A stretch of DNA of 64,000 bases, taken from Rhodothermales bacterium. Its GTDB lineage: Bacteria; Bacteroidota; Rhodothermia; Rhodothermales; JANQRZ01. Made by a program: the position numbers and the translations under genes. Under the pieces are notes generated by a model. The model had not been told where the DNA came from, ran no database searches, and saw only the letters and a list, made by a program, of their open reading frames with translations. The DNA lies in assembly GCA_028284265.1 (NCBI GenBank), contig JANQRZ010000013.1, positions 89,123-153,122 of the forward strand. Reading direction: 5' to 3'. Positions 1 through 8,555 of this stretch are shown one piece after another (the first letter of the stretch is position 1; each line of letters opens with the position of its first letter).

Positions 1-720
1 GCACATCAATCCCGCTCGTCCGGTGAAGGGTTGACACTCGCCGAACTCCAGCAGATCGGCAAGGAGGCAGGTATTACTCCTGAGTTCATTGCGCGGGCTG
101 CCGCCCGTATAGGTCAGGTCACCCCTGCTTCACCACCTCCTGCGACTTATCTCGGTCTTCCCATCAGTGTGGCGCGAACGGTAGAGTTGCCGGGGCCGCT
201 CTCGGAGAAAGACTGGGACCGACTCGTCGTAGACCTCCGCGAGACATTTCAAGCGACCGGGGAAATCCGCCGGGATGGAGCGCTCCGAGAGTGGCGAAAT
301 GGGAACCTACATGCGCTCGTCGAGCCAACCGAGTCCGGGCACCGCCTGCGCTTCCGCACCCGAAAGGGGAGCGCTCAGCAATCATTCAGCCTCAGCTTTT
401 TCTTCTTGGTGATAGGGGCGATCTTCCTCGCGCTGTTGGCCGCAAAGAGCGACCCGGAGCCTGGCATGATGGTGATTATGTCGCTGTTCGTGGCTGCCGG
501 TCTGGGAGGGGCTGGGCTTACAGCCTATCGGCTTCCGCGTTGGGCACAGGAGCGAGAGCGCCAGATGGACGCGATTGCGGCCCGTGCTGTCGAGAGAATG
601 ACAGCTCCGGCAGCGGCCGAGATGGCCCCCGGCCCGACTTCGACAGACCACCTCGGCCTCGATGAGCTTGAAAGCTATACTGGTGGGGCTTCCTCCATGC
701 CGCATAAGACGCGAACGTGA
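1..720 (+). CDS. Membrane protein of unknown function, 5' end outside the window
   Basis: The frame is already open at base 1 and stays open into the TTG at 31, so the true start probably lies upstream and this is the 3' part of a gene. The visible N-terminal part reads as a short helical segment (LTLAELQQIGKEAGI), of the type that precedes larger domains in uncharacterised Rhodothermales proteins. Two hydrophobic segments follow, at about residues 118-138 and 146-168 counted from the TTG, then a charged tail. The topology is consistent with an inner-membrane protein with both ends in the cytoplasm. No catalytic motif is visible and no function is assigned. Confidence 0.7.
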   Translation, partial: AHQSRSSGEGLTLAELQQIGKEAGITPEFIARAAARIGQVTPASPPPATYLGLPISVARTVELPGPLSEKDWDRLVVDLRETFQATGEIRRDGALREWRNGNLHALVEPTESGHRLRFRTRKGSAQQSFSLSFFFLVIGAIFLALLAAKSDPEPGMMVIMSLFVAAGLGGAGLTAYRLPRWAQERERQMDAIAARAVERMTAPAAAEMAPGPTSTDHLGLDELESYTGGASSMPHKTRT

Positions 721-764
721 AGTAGTTTACCTCGCTCGTGCAGCGCTTCTTGCTGGCTAGGCAG

Positions 765-780
765 GTGCCGGAACCGGCAC
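765..780. repeat. Perfect 7-bp dyad between genes
   Basis: GTGCCGG and CCGGCAC are separated by only AA. The dyad lies in the gap between the first two plus-strand genes. The two-base loop is too tight for a good terminator, so an operator or a chance palindrome are both possible. Confidence 0.25.
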
Positions 781-836
781 CGGTCCAAGCGTAGAACGGG
801 TGCCTCTCAATCCTGCCCACTTCCCACCCCATCCCC

Positions 837-1760
837 ATGTTTACTCTGCGCTTTTTCCCCTTTCTACTTTTGTTTCTTCTCGTCGGTGTTGGATGCGACA
901 GTGACAATGGTGATGCTCCGCCTCCATCCTCTGCCAATGTGCCAAGTCTGGTCCGTGCTCAGAGCGATACCGACGTACCGGGCACGTTTAACCGACTCAG
1001 TCAGACCATTCAGACCAATCCGCTGGTTGACTTCGTCGCGGCTGTCAACCACTCCACGAATGCCCAGAACGCGGGCCTGACTCTGCGCCCGATGCGCGTC
1101 GTGCTGGCAGGCAATCCGGTGGCTGATACGCCGATTCTGCAAGCGAATCAGGTAGCGGGCATCGACGTGCCTCAAAGGCTGCTGGTCTATGAAGCCGCTG
1201 ACGGCAGCGTGTTCGCGGCGTATGACGACCCAGAGTATCTCGCACAGCGCCACGGCGTTGGCGCTGTAGCAACGCTCGGACAGATCAGAAACGTGCTGCG
1301 GTCTTCCGCGCAGGCCGGTACCAATGGCACTGTGTCTGATCCGGGTGTCGGGACGATCAGCCTGAACCAAGGCCTCGTTTCCGCTGAGAGCAACTTTAAT
1401 GCGGAGACTACCTACACACGCCTCCGTGCTGCCATCGAAGCCAACGCGACCCTGACCATCGTCGCGGAGGTGAGCCACGATGCAAACGCGAAGGCCATCG
1501 GCGAGGACCTGCGCCCGACCCGCGTGATCGTTTTTGGAAACCCGGCGCTCGGCACACCACTGATGCAGAGCAGCCAGACTACCGGGCTTGACCTGCCGCA
1601 GAAGATGCTGGTCTACACGGATGCGACGGGCAGCACGTTCGTCGTCTTCAACGACCCGGCCTATGTCGCAGCGCGCCACGGCGCATCGGGCGTAAATGAC
1701 GAGATCGGACAGATTCGCACCGCACTGCAAGGACTGGCCGCCACCGCAACGGGTAACTGA
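837..1760 (+). CDS. Lipoprotein with two tandem DUF302 domains
   Basis: The protein has 307 residues. It starts with a lipoprotein signal peptide (hydrophobic core, then VGVGC, lipid-accepting Cys about residue 20) and an Asp/Ser-rich linker. Two homologous domains follow, at roughly residues 45-155 and 188-300. Each has the DUF302 pattern: an HS.NA or HD.NA helix, a strand like RV..GNP..GTPLMQ, a G.DLPQK.LVY segment, and a closing NDPAYVA.RHG. DUF302 proteins are small alpha/beta proteins of unknown role, and some are exported. Here the protein is probably anchored in the envelope. The tandem arrangement looks like an internal duplication. It ends just before a strong hairpin. Confidence 0.85.
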   Translation: MFTLRFFPFLLLFLLVGVGCDSDNGDAPPPSSANVPSLVRAQSDTDVPGTFNRLSQTIQTNPLVDFVAAVNHSTNAQNAGLTLRPMRVVLAGNPVADTPILQANQVAGIDVPQRLLVYEAADGSVFAAYDDPEYLAQRHGVGAVATLGQIRNVLRSSAQAGTNGTVSDPGVGTISLNQGLVSAESNFNAETTYTRLRAAIEANATLTIVAEVSHDANAKAIGEDLRPTRVIVFGNPALGTPLMQSSQTTGLDLPQKMLVYTDATGSTFVVFNDPAYVAARHGASGVNDEIGQIRTALQGLAATATGN

Positions 1761-1787
1761 TCGGCACCTCTCTTTGCGCTTGCTACC

Positions 1788-1821
1788 CGGCGCGGTGGGC
1801 CTCAGCCTGCCGCGCCGTTTT
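1788..1821 (+). terminator. Rho-independent terminator after the DUF302 gene
   Basis: An 8-bp perfect GC-rich stem (CGGCGCGG / CCGCGCCG, loop of 14) is followed by TTTTC on the plus strand. The right half overlaps the last codons of the convergent DUF445 gene. Confidence 0.6.
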
Positions 1822-3070
1822 CTTTGTTGCCCATCCGGTAGAGTGCCTCGTCCAGTCCCCACAGCCCGAGGCTGAAGGCGGCGAGCACGGCGAGCGCGAG
1901 GATCGGCTCCCAGATCACGAAGCCGCCGACGACGCCCAGAATCCCGCCGAGGTACTTGATGTAGTTGAGCTGCTCGTTCGAGGTTTTCTTGAGAAGGTTC
2001 TCCAGTTGTGCTTCGTCGAACCCGCGCGCGTTCTCGATAATCATGCTGTAGACATCGAGCCGTTCGACGAAGCCGAGTACCGTTTTGGTGGCGAAGGCTT
2101 CGATCTGCTCGCTCCGGGCTTCGATGCGGTCTGGGACGGTGTCCAGCATCTCGTCGAGCCGGTCGAGGACGGGGTCGAGTGCGCCGGGGATTTCTTGGAT
2201 CGCCTTGTCGATGCGGCGCTGGAAGTCCCGCTCGTTGAGCGAGCGATAGGCCTTGAGGGCAAGCCCGCCGAGGCCCTGCCCGGCGTAGTCCTCGATCTTC
2301 TGCATCGCCACCTCGCCGAGTTTCTCGCGCATCTCCTCGGAGCCTAGAACGCTCTCGACGTAGGCCGCCGTCAGGTCTTTCAACTCGTCCCGAAACTCCG
2401 GGTCTTCCACCACCGACTTCAGCACATCGACGGCTTGCTCGCGGTACTTCCGAATCGCGCCGCTCTCTTCAATCTTGGCCTTGATGATGTCCTCGTTGAT
2501 CAGCTCCTGCGAGATCGCCTGCGCGAGGCGGAAGATGACGCGCTCGCGCTGCGCCGGGATGAGGCCCTGTGGGACGATAGGGCGCTTCTCGCGAGGCTGA
2601 AACAGCATCGTGATCGCTAGCCAGTTCGTCGCAAATCCGATCAGCCCACTCACAGCGAGGATGCGGAGCAGGCCGGATAGGGCCAGTTCGCGCCCGAACA
2701 GTTCGATGCTCGCGCCGGGGAAGTCCCACACGAACGAGAGCAGGAACAGCGCACCAAGCAGCCACGGGATGAGTCGCATCACCGGCAGAATCGCGCCGAG
2801 GCGACCTTTCAGTCGTGGCGGCTCCGGCACCGGGGTAGGTGCAGTGGCGGTGCGCTTCGGGAGGTGGCGGCGGACGTAGCGCGCCAGCAGCAGCCCGAGG
2901 TCATGTGCCCGCCGCTTCGTGACGGCCTTCGCCTCCTCGACCGTATGCGCGTGCTCGCTCTCCGACTCGTCCGGTTCGATGTCCACCGCCTCGACATCGA
3001 GTGGCTCGATCTCGTCCGGGCCGATGATGCCGGGGACGGGCGTGACGCGGGGCTTCTTGGAATCGCTCAT
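1802..3070 (-). CDS. DUF445 (YheB-like) membrane protein
   Basis: The 422-residue protein has an acidic N-terminal tail (about 1-60). A hydrophobic segment at about 98-118 is followed by the DUF445 signature IGFATNWLAITMLFQP (about 144-159), a long charged helical region, and a C-terminal hairpin of two hydrophobic segments (about 375-412). DUF445 proteins are membrane proteins of unknown biochemical function. Here it is the last gene of a minus-strand run starting at mlaE, 8 bp after the HD-domain gene, which suggests co-transcription. The family assignment is firm and the role is not known. Confidence 0.88.
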   Translation of the reverse strand: MSDSKKPRVTPVPGIIGPDEIEPLDVEAVDIEPDESESEHAHTVEEAKAVTKRRAHDLGLLLARYVRRHLPKRTATAPTPVPEPPRLKGRLGAILPVMRLIPWLLGALFLLSFVWDFPGASIELFGRELALSGLLRILAVSGLIGFATNWLAITMLFQPREKRPIVPQGLIPAQRERVIFRLAQAISQELINEDIIKAKIEESGAIRKYREQAVDVLKSVVEDPEFRDELKDLTAAYVESVLGSEEMREKLGEVAMQKIEDYAGQGLGGLALKAYRSLNERDFQRRIDKAIQEIPGALDPVLDRLDEMLDTVPDRIEARSEQIEAFATKTVLGFVERLDVYSMIIENARGFDEAQLENLLKKTSNEQLNYIKYLGGILGVVGGFVIWEPILALAVLAAFSLGLWGLDEALYRMGNKENGAAG

Positions 3071-3078
3071 GCAGGCTT

Positions 3079-3633
3079 CTACGCGAACCCGAGCCGTTTG
3101 GCTTCACGCTGCATGCCTTCGATCACATTGGCGATGTGCTCCATCAGATCAACCCCTAGTTCCTCCGCGCCTTGGTGGATGTCCTCGCGGCTGACCGCGG
3201 CGGCGAAACGCTTGTCCTTGAGCTTCTTCTTGACCGATTTCGGCGTCAGGCCCTCCAGCCCGTTCGGGCGGACGTACCCGACGGCGGTGATGAACCCGGC
3301 GAGTTCGTCCACGGCGAAGAGCGTCTTCGCCATCTTCGTCTCGCGCGCCACGCCTGAGTAGGACGCGTGTCCGAGGATCGCGGTGCGGATGGTCTCGGGG
3401 TAGCCCCGCTCCTCCAGCACCTTCACGCCGACGAATGGGTGCTCGTCCAGCGAGGGGTGCTTCTCGTAGTCCATGTCGTGCAGCAGCCCCGTGATCCGCC
3501 ATGTCTCCACGTCCTCGCCGAACTGCTCGGCGTAGGTCGCCATCGCCGCCTCGACTGCATAGGCGTGGCGGCGGAGGCTGTCGGTTTCCGTCCACTCGTG
3601 AAAGAGGACGAGCGCGTCGTCGTAGCTAGGCAT
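3079..3633 (-). CDS. HD-domain protein (HDIG-type hydrolase family)
   Basis: The protein has 184 residues. The order is H24 in LRRHAYAVEAAM, a central LLHDMDYEKHP with the HD pair at about 52-53, then EHPFVGVKVLEERG and ILGHASYSG. These are the spaced metal-binding His/Asp residues of the short HD (HDIG, TIGR00277-like) family. Members are presumed metal-dependent phosphohydrolases and the substrate cannot be read from sequence. It lies in the mla-DUF445 run, 12 bp after the NTR-like gene and 8 bp before DUF445. Confidence 0.85.
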   Translation of the reverse strand: MPSYDDALVLFHEWTETDSLRRHAYAVEAAMATYAEQFGEDVETWRITGLLHDMDYEKHPSLDEHPFVGVKVLEERGYPETIRTAILGHASYSGVARETKMAKTLFAVDELAGFITAVGYVRPNGLEGLTPKSVKKKLKDKRFAAAVSREDIHQGAEELGVDLMEHIANVIEGMQREAKRLGFA

Positions 3634-3645
3634 GAGAAGGGATGT

Positions 3646-4257
3646 CTATTTGAATCGGAACCACCATACTGCGCCAGCAGCCAAGATCAGTATCGCGACT
3701 ACAAGGACAAAGGTAGATCCGCTTTGCCCGTTGCTCTCTGGGGAATATCCCGAACCGAGATGACGGCCTAGTGTGTCGCGTGTCACCAGCCAAGGGGCAC
3801 CCGAGTACTCGGGATAGGCAATCAGCGTAGAATCTAGCTCTTCTGAGGTGAGCACAGGCACAGAACGCATGCAAAGCCAAGTGAAGAGAATGCCTCCCCA
3901 TGCGTTGGCCTCGATCAGCATTTCTTCACCAGTATCAGGTATGGTCATAGCGCAGGAGGAATGGTCAGTGCGTATCTCGATACGCTGACGGGGTTCTCCC
4001 TTCCACCATCGATCTACCTCAAAAAGAAGCGACTCGTGGCGCTCTTGATCGGAGGGGACTAACCAAGACGGAAGCTCCAACCACATGAGGTTGTCGAAAA
4101 TGTGGACCGTGCGGTGGCTAATGAGCCTTCCGGTGAAAAGCACGTCGCTGCTGTCCACAATCTCGGTCCACGGACGGTCATCGATGCAGCCGCAGGCTTT
4201 GGCCTCAGGTGCGATCAGAATGGCAAGAGATAAAATGCAGACGCCTCTCAGATACAT
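3646..4257 (-). CDS. Secreted protein with TIMP/NTR-like start and C-terminal anchor
   Basis: A signal peptide (about residues 1-21, ending at AKA) is followed immediately by CGC. A W..I..SSDVLFTGRLIS stretch follows, the beginning typical of NTR/TIMP-like domains in which a Cys-X-Cys sits at the mature N-terminus. Further Cys residues follow (SSCAM, WLCMR). A hydrophobic segment at about 178-198 ends in WWFRFK, which looks like a C-terminal membrane anchor. The gene is visibly richer in A/T than the mla genes beside it, so it may be a later arrival in the run. The domain call is by pattern only. Confidence 0.6.
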   Translation of the reverse strand: MYLRGVCILSLAILIAPEAKACGCIDDRPWTEIVDSSDVLFTGRLISHRTVHIFDNLMWLELPSWLVPSDQERHESLLFEVDRWWKGEPRQRIEIRTDHSSCAMTIPDTGEEMLIEANAWGGILFTWLCMRSVPVLTSEELDSTLIAYPEYSGAPWLVTRDTLGRHLGSGYSPESNGQSGSTFVLVVAILILAAGAVWWFRFK

Positions 4258-4275
4258 ACTCCCCGACCTCCCGAC

Positions 4276-5226
4276 TCAAAACACATCCACGAGGCGAAGG
4301 TCTTTCAGGAACCGCTTCGGGTCGGCTTGGAACTCAAGGACGAGTTGGTTCAGGTTCGTCGCGGTCGTGTTTAGGTTGTGGTAGAGCGTCGGGTCATTGA
4401 GCATTAGCCCGAGCGTGCCCTCGCCGCTGTCGAGCTTGGCTAGGACGGCGTCGAGTTGGGCGGAGGTCGTCTCGAACGAGGCGAGGCTGGACTCGACGCC
4501 GACGAGAGCGCGGTTGAGGCGCTGGATTGTCATGGCGAGCGAGTCGGCGTTCTCATCGGCGAAGGCTCCGGCCTGAGCGGTCAGCGCGCCGACGTTGTCC
4601 GAGGTCTGACGGAGGCTGGCAAGCGTGGCTTCGATCTGCTGTGCCTGCGAGGTGAGCAGCCGATTGGCCGAGGCCGAGGCGAGGCGAAGCTGGCGGATCG
4701 TCGCGCTGAGGTCGCCGTCCTCGGCGAGGAGGGCATCGACGTTCGAGAACGTCCCGGCGGCTCCGGTGATGAGCGTGTCCACACTCCCGAACAGCCGCTC
4801 GGCGTTGTTCTGGACGAGGCCCACGATGTCGGACGAGGGTTTCGTCACGAGCACGTCGCCGTCGCCGAGCGGTGGCGGGCCGGGATCGGCGGGGTCAATC
4901 GTCACGCCGACGTTGCCGAGCGCGGAGAGGCCGCTGATTCGGGCGACGGAGCCTTGGGGGATCGGTGTGTCGTTCGTGATCGACAGGACGACTTGGGCGG
5001 CACGGGCATCTGGCTGAAGCGTCACATCCTGCACCGTCCCGATCTGCACCCCGCTGATATCGACCGGGTTGCCCGAGGCCAAGCCTTCCGTATCGTCGAA
5101 CACCGCGACCAACTCGTAGCCCGCGCCGAAGACCGGCAGGCCCGCGAGATACCGGGCACCGAAGAAGGCGATGAGCGCCGCGACCGTAATGGCGACGCCG
5201 ACTTTGAACTCGTTTCCGTATTGCAT
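4276..5226 (-). CDS. mlaD: MCE-family lipid-transport protein MlaD
   Basis: Periplasmic substrate-binding subunit of an Mla-type ABC system that moves phospholipid between the membranes. The ATG at 5226 (MQYGNEFKVG) is preferred over an in-frame TTG at 5247, because MlaD proteins begin just ahead of the single N-terminal membrane segment (here about residues 8-30). The MCE domain follows, with the pattern YELVAVFDDTEGLASGNPVDISGVQIGTV broken into typical strands (about 36-115), then a long helical tail of the kind that forms the shuttle channel. With 316 residues it is longer than E. coli MlaD and similar to Bacteroidota forms. The order mlaE-F-D is the usual one, and no mlaC or mlaB is present in the window. 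Confidence 0.9.
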   Translation of the reverse strand: MQYGNEFKVGVAITVAALIAFFGARYLAGLPVFGAGYELVAVFDDTEGLASGNPVDISGVQIGTVQDVTLQPDARAAQVVLSITNDTPIPQGSVARISGLSALGNVGVTIDPADPGPPPLGDGDVLVTKPSSDIVGLVQNNAERLFGSVDTLITGAAGTFSNVDALLAEDGDLSATIRQLRLASASANRLLTSQAQQIEATLASLRQTSDNVGALTAQAGAFADENADSLAMTIQRLNRALVGVESSLASFETTSAQLDAVLAKLDSGEGTLGLMLNDPTLYHNLNTTATNLNQLVLEFQADPKRFLKDLRLVDVF

Positions 5227-5257
5227 AAGGGTGGGGCTGGGAGCCAAATCAACGGGC

Positions 5258-5351
5258 TGTCATTGCGAGCGACCGAAGGGAGCGCGGCAATCTCCTGAAG
5301 AAAGAACCGAGGTCGGGAGATTGCTTCGTCGCTCCGCTCCTCGCAATGACA
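5258..5351. repeat. Palindromic interspersed repeat, copy 1 (mlaF-mlaD spacer)
   Basis: Arms 5258-5295 and 5316-5351 are imperfect inverted repeats with the ends TGTCATTGCGAG / CTCGCAATGACA and the inner ends GCAATCTCC / GGAGATTGC. A related copy is at 32538-32622. It would fold as a long hairpin in the mla transcript. The sequence resembles a CATTGCGAGGAGCGAAGCGACGAAGCAATC-type repeat (shown here only in outline) seen in many bacterial genomes. Confidence 0.85.
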
Positions 5352-5376
5352 GGTGTGGTGATAGGCAAAGGGGTTA

Positions 5377-6111
5377 TCAGATAACGTACTCGCTCGCCTT
5401 GACGAAGGCGAGGGTGGCCTCGTCGGCGCAGCAGCGGAGGTCTTCCATCGTGCCAGTCCAGTGGAGGCGGCGCTCGTGGATGAACCCGGCGCGGTCGGCG
5501 ATGGCGAGGACCGAGTTCATGTCATGGGTGATAACGATGCTCGTCGCATGGAGCGTCTCGGCGAGGTGGACGATGAGGTCGTTGATGGTGGCCGAGGTCT
5601 GCGGGTCGAGACCGCTCGTCGGCTCGTCGTAGAGGATGTAGCGCGGCTCCAGCGCGACGGCGCGGGCGAGGGCGACGCGCTTCTGCTGCCCGCCCGAGAG
5701 TTCGCTCGGCTTCTTCGACCCGGCGTCGGGGAGTTTCACCACGCTCAGGCACCAGTGGGCGCGGTCCATGATCTCAGCCTCGGACTGCCGCGTGAACGTC
5801 CGTAGCGGGAACGCCACATTCTCCAGCGCCGACATCGAATCGAATAGTGCTCCGCCCTGAAAGAGGACGCCGAACTGGCGGCGGATCTTGCGCAGTTCGC
5901 CGTAGGACAGCGCGTGGAGGTCGGTTCCGTCGATCAGCACGCGCCCCGCGTCTGGCGTAAGCAGGCCGATGATGTGTTTGAGCAGCACGCTCTTGCCCGA
6001 CCCGCTCCGTCCGATTACCGCGAACGTCTCGCCATCGCGGATTTCCAGCGACACGTCTTCGAGGACGGACCGCCCGTCGAAGCCTTTGGACAGGTTCTGT
6101 ATTTCGATCAT
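5377..6111 (-). CDS. mlaF: Mla-type ABC transporter ATPase MlaF
   Basis: This 244-residue cytoplasmic ATPase powers the Mla lipid transporter. The motifs are in order: Walker A GRSGSGKSVLLKH (about 34-46), Q-loop FGVLFQGGALFD (about 80-91), the MlaF-typical LSGGQQKRVALARA signature (about 138-151), Walker B YILYDEPTSGLD (about 158-169), and switch His in VITHD (about 192-196). The FQ.GALFDSM stretch is characteristic of MlaF rather than of general ABC importers. It lies between mlaE and mlaD, with a palindromic repeat on each side. Confidence 0.93.
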   Translation of the reverse strand: MIEIQNLSKGFDGRSVLEDVSLEIRDGETFAVIGRSGSGKSVLLKHIIGLLTPDAGRVLIDGTDLHALSYGELRKIRRQFGVLFQGGALFDSMSALENVAFPLRTFTRQSEAEIMDRAHWCLSVVKLPDAGSKKPSELSGGQQKRVALARAVALEPRYILYDEPTSGLDPQTSATINDLIVHLAETLHATSIVITHDMNSVLAIADRAGFIHERRLHWTGTMEDLRCCADEATLAFVKASEYVI

Positions 6112-6121
6112 GGGGCTGTTT

Positions 6122-6181
6122 GCTGTTAGCTTTTGGCTATTAGCTCTCAGGGCTAACAGCTAAAAGCCGAGAGCTAATAGC
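6122..6181. repeat. GCTATTAGC-type palindromic repeat (mlaE-mlaF spacer)
   Basis: A perfect 13-bp inverted repeat GCTATTAGCTCTC (6136-6148) / GAGAGCTAATAGC (6169-6181) interleaves with a second pair, GCTGTTAGC (6122-6130) / GCTAACAGC (6152-6160). The same short words (AGCTAATAGC, AGCTTTTGGC) recur in both orientations. It fills almost the entire spacer between mlaE and mlaF, so the transcript can form alternative hairpins there. Confidence 0.8.
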
Positions 6182-6183
6182 TA

Positions 6184-6951
6184 TCAAAGCATAATCACCG
6201 CGAGGACGTAGTCGGCGAGCAGGACGAACACGCACGACATCACCGTCGCCTGCGTCGTACTCCGGCCCACGCCCTCGGCACCGCCGGAGGTGTAGTAGCC
6301 GTAGTAGCACGAGACGCTCGTGATTGCAAACCCGAAGGCGAGCGACTTCACTACGCCGAAGAACAGGTCGTAGGGCCGAAACAGCAGGCGTGCGCCGTCG
6401 ATGAAGGTGGCGAGCGGGATCACTCCCGTCGTCTCGCCGACGACGATGCCCATCCCGATGCCGACCGTGCAGGCGACGACGTAGATCAGCGGAAACATCA
6501 GCACGCCCGCGAGGATGCGCGGCAGGACGAGGTAGCTCGCCGAGTTCAGGCCCATCGCCTCCAGCGCGTCGATCTGCTCTGTTACCCGCATCGTCCCCAA
6601 CTCCGCCGCGATCCGCGCCCCGACACGCCCGGCGAGGATGAACGCTGCGATCAGCGCGCCGAGTTCGAGGATCACGCTCGTCGTCACGAACGACCCGACC
6701 GCCGTCTTCGGGAGGTAGAACGAGCCTTCGAGCTGGTAGATCGACTGTACTGCGGCAACGGCTCCTGTGAACGCCGAGGCGAGCGCCACGATGGGCAGCG
6801 AGTCGATCCCGACGCGGACGAACTGCTCGGTGAGGTTGCGGTAGTAGAGCCGGAGGTGGGGCGTCCCGCTAAAGGCGCTCCCGAGGAGCAACCCGAACCG
6901 ACCGAGGCCGGTGAAGAAGGCGTCCGTCCGATGTCGGATGAGCGCGACCAT
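6184..6951 (-). CDS. mlaE: Mla-type ABC transporter permease MlaE
   Basis: The 255-residue integral membrane protein has the MlaE/YrbE pattern: a short N-terminal amphipathic region, then LPIVALASAFTGAVAAVQSIYQL (one membrane segment, here in outline), the conserved RVGARIAAELGTMRVTEQIDALEAMG cytoplasmic loop, and three further membrane segments to the C-terminus. It forms the transmembrane channel of the Mla lipid transporter. It is the first gene of the minus-strand run, divergent from radA across about 100 bp. ATG at 6951 gives the normal family length. Confidence 0.93.
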   Translation of the reverse strand: MVALIRHRTDAFFTGLGRFGLLLGSAFSGTPHLRLYYRNLTEQFVRVGIDSLPIVALASAFTGAVAAVQSIYQLEGSFYLPKTAVGSFVTTSVILELGALIAAFILAGRVGARIAAELGTMRVTEQIDALEAMGLNSASYLVLPRILAGVLMFPLIYVVACTVGIGMGIVVGETTGVIPLATFIDGARLLFRPYDLFFGVVKSLAFGFAITSVSCYYGYYTSGGAEGVGRSTTQATVMSCVFVLLADYVLAVIML

Positions 6952-6969
6952 GCGGTGTCACAGGGGTGG

Positions 6970-6999
6970 TGTATACTGGCGGTCGGGGCTTAACGTCAT
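6970..6999 (-). promoter_or_regulatory. Possible promoter for the mla run
   Basis: On the minus strand there is a -10-like TATACA (6970-6975) and a weak -35-like ATGACG (6994-6999), spaced 18 bp and ending about 20 bp from the mlaE start. A small dyad AACGTC (6992-6997) / GACGTT (7010-7015) overlaps the -35. This is a consensus match only. Confidence 0.3.
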
Positions 7000-7054
7000 T
7001 GCTCGTTACGACGTTGCGTGAAGATACTCGTTACACCGGACACCCTCCTGTCAC

Positions 7055-8428
7055 ATGGCGAAACCCAAGACCATCTTTACCTGCCAGAGCTGCGGCCACG
7101 TCGCGCACCGCTGGATGGGCAAATGCCCCGAGTGCGAGGACTGGAACTCGTTCGTCGAGGAGACCGAACGCTCATCGGTCAAAGCCCCCGTCATGCAGAT
7201 CGTCCCGACGTTCGGGCGAGGCACCACCGGATCGAAAGCGCAGCGGATCACCGAGGTCGAGGTCGCCGAACAGCCGCGCTTGGTGACAGGGCTGAGTGAG
7301 TTCGACCGGGTGATGGGCGGCGGCATCATGATCGGCAGCCTCACGCTCGTCGCGGGCGACCCTGGCATCGGGAAGTCGACGCTGATGACGGAGCTGGGGC
7401 GATTTCTTCCAGCGCATACGGTGCTCTACGTCACGGGTGAGGAGTCGGCGCGGCAGGTCAAGCTCCGCGCCCAGCGCCTCGGCGTCGACACGGGGGAGTT
7501 CTTTCTCCTCGCCGAGACCAACGTGGAAGAAATCGTGGCCGCCGTGCAGGACATCGGCCCCGACGTGCTGGTCATCGACTCGATTCAGACGGTCTACCGG
7601 CCTGACCTGACGAGCGCGCCCGGCTCGGTCAGCCAGGTCCGTGAGTCGACCGCCGCGCTCCTCGCCCTCACCAAGCAGCTTGCGACGGCGACCTTCCTCG
7701 TCGGGCACGTCACGAAGGCAGGCAGCATTGCCGGGCCGCGTGTGCTGGAGCACATGGTCGATACGGTCATCTATTTCGAGGGCGACCGGCACCACGCCTA
7801 CCGCATTCTCCGCACGGTCAAGAACCGCTTCGGTGCGTCGGGTGAGTTGGGTCTGTTCGAGATGCGCGAGAGCGGGCTGCGCGAGGTCGAGAACGCAAGC
7901 GAGATCTTTCTCTCGGAGCGACAGTACGGCGCGAGCGGCTCGGCCATCGTCTGCGCCGTCGAGGGGACGCGCCCGATCCTCGTCGAGATTCAGGCACTCG
8001 TCACGCCCGCGAGCTACGGTACCCCGCAGCGTACCGCGACGGGTTTCGACCCGAAGCGGCTCCAGATGCTCCTCGCCGTCCTCGAAAAGCGCGAGGGGAT
8101 GCGGCTCTCGCAGCAGGATGTGTTTCTCAACGTCGCGGGCGGCGTCCGATTGGAGGAGCCTGCCGTGGACCTCGGCGTGGCGCTCGCCGTGGCGTCGTCC
8201 TTCCGCGACGTGCCCGCCGACAGCGGGACGGTCGTGATCGGTGAAGTCGGTCTCGGCGGCGAGGTGCGGGCCGTGAGTCGGATCGAGGCGCGGGCCGCCG
8301 AGGTCCACAAGCTCGGCTTCGAGCAGGTGCTCCTGCCCAAGTCGAACCGCAAGGGCGCAAGCTTCCCCGAAGGGCTGAAGGTGCAGGCCGTTGAGCGGCT
8401 AGGGCAAGCACTCGACGCCGTGCTCTGA
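7055..8428 (+). CDS. radA: DNA repair protein RadA
   Basis: RecA-related ATPase that processes recombination intermediates. The 457 residues run in the family order: N-terminal four-Cys zinc finger (C10, C13, C24, C27), Walker A GDPGIGKST (101-109), Walker B DVLVIDSIQTVY (about 170-181), the RadA-specific KNRFG motif (about 256-260), and a Lon-like C-terminal domain ending in the helix VQAVERLGQALDAVL. The length is normal. The last 50 bp recur, with synonymous changes only, at 9956-10005 beyond the next gene. Divergent from mlaE. Confidence 0.95.
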   Translation: MAKPKTIFTCQSCGHVAHRWMGKCPECEDWNSFVEETERSSVKAPVMQIVPTFGRGTTGSKAQRITEVEVAEQPRLVTGLSEFDRVMGGGIMIGSLTLVAGDPGIGKSTLMTELGRFLPAHTVLYVTGEESARQVKLRAQRLGVDTGEFFLLAETNVEEIVAAVQDIGPDVLVIDSIQTVYRPDLTSAPGSVSQVRESTAALLALTKQLATATFLVGHVTKAGSIAGPRVLEHMVDTVIYFEGDRHHAYRILRTVKNRFGASGELGLFEMRESGLREVENASEIFLSERQYGASGSAIVCAVEGTRPILVEIQALVTPASYGTPQRTATGFDPKRLQMLLAVLEKREGMRLSQQDVFLNVAGGVRLEEPAVDLGVALAVASSFRDVPADSGTVVIGEVGLGGEVRAVSRIEARAAEVHKLGFEQVLLPKSNRKGASFPEGLKVQAVERLGQALDAVL

Positions 8429-8555
8429 AGAGCGGAGGTATCGCGAAGTGCCCTGAGACAGAAATGGGGCCCTCGTAGCTTGGTCTTCAACAAGCGTCGT
8501 TATTAGATGTTTGAGATACCTGACGCCATCGTTCCCCTCGAACTACGGTAGTACA

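Noticed and set aside
5227..5247. TTG start for mlaD seven codons upstream
   Set aside because: MlaD proteins start just before the membrane segment, and ATG 5226 matches that position.
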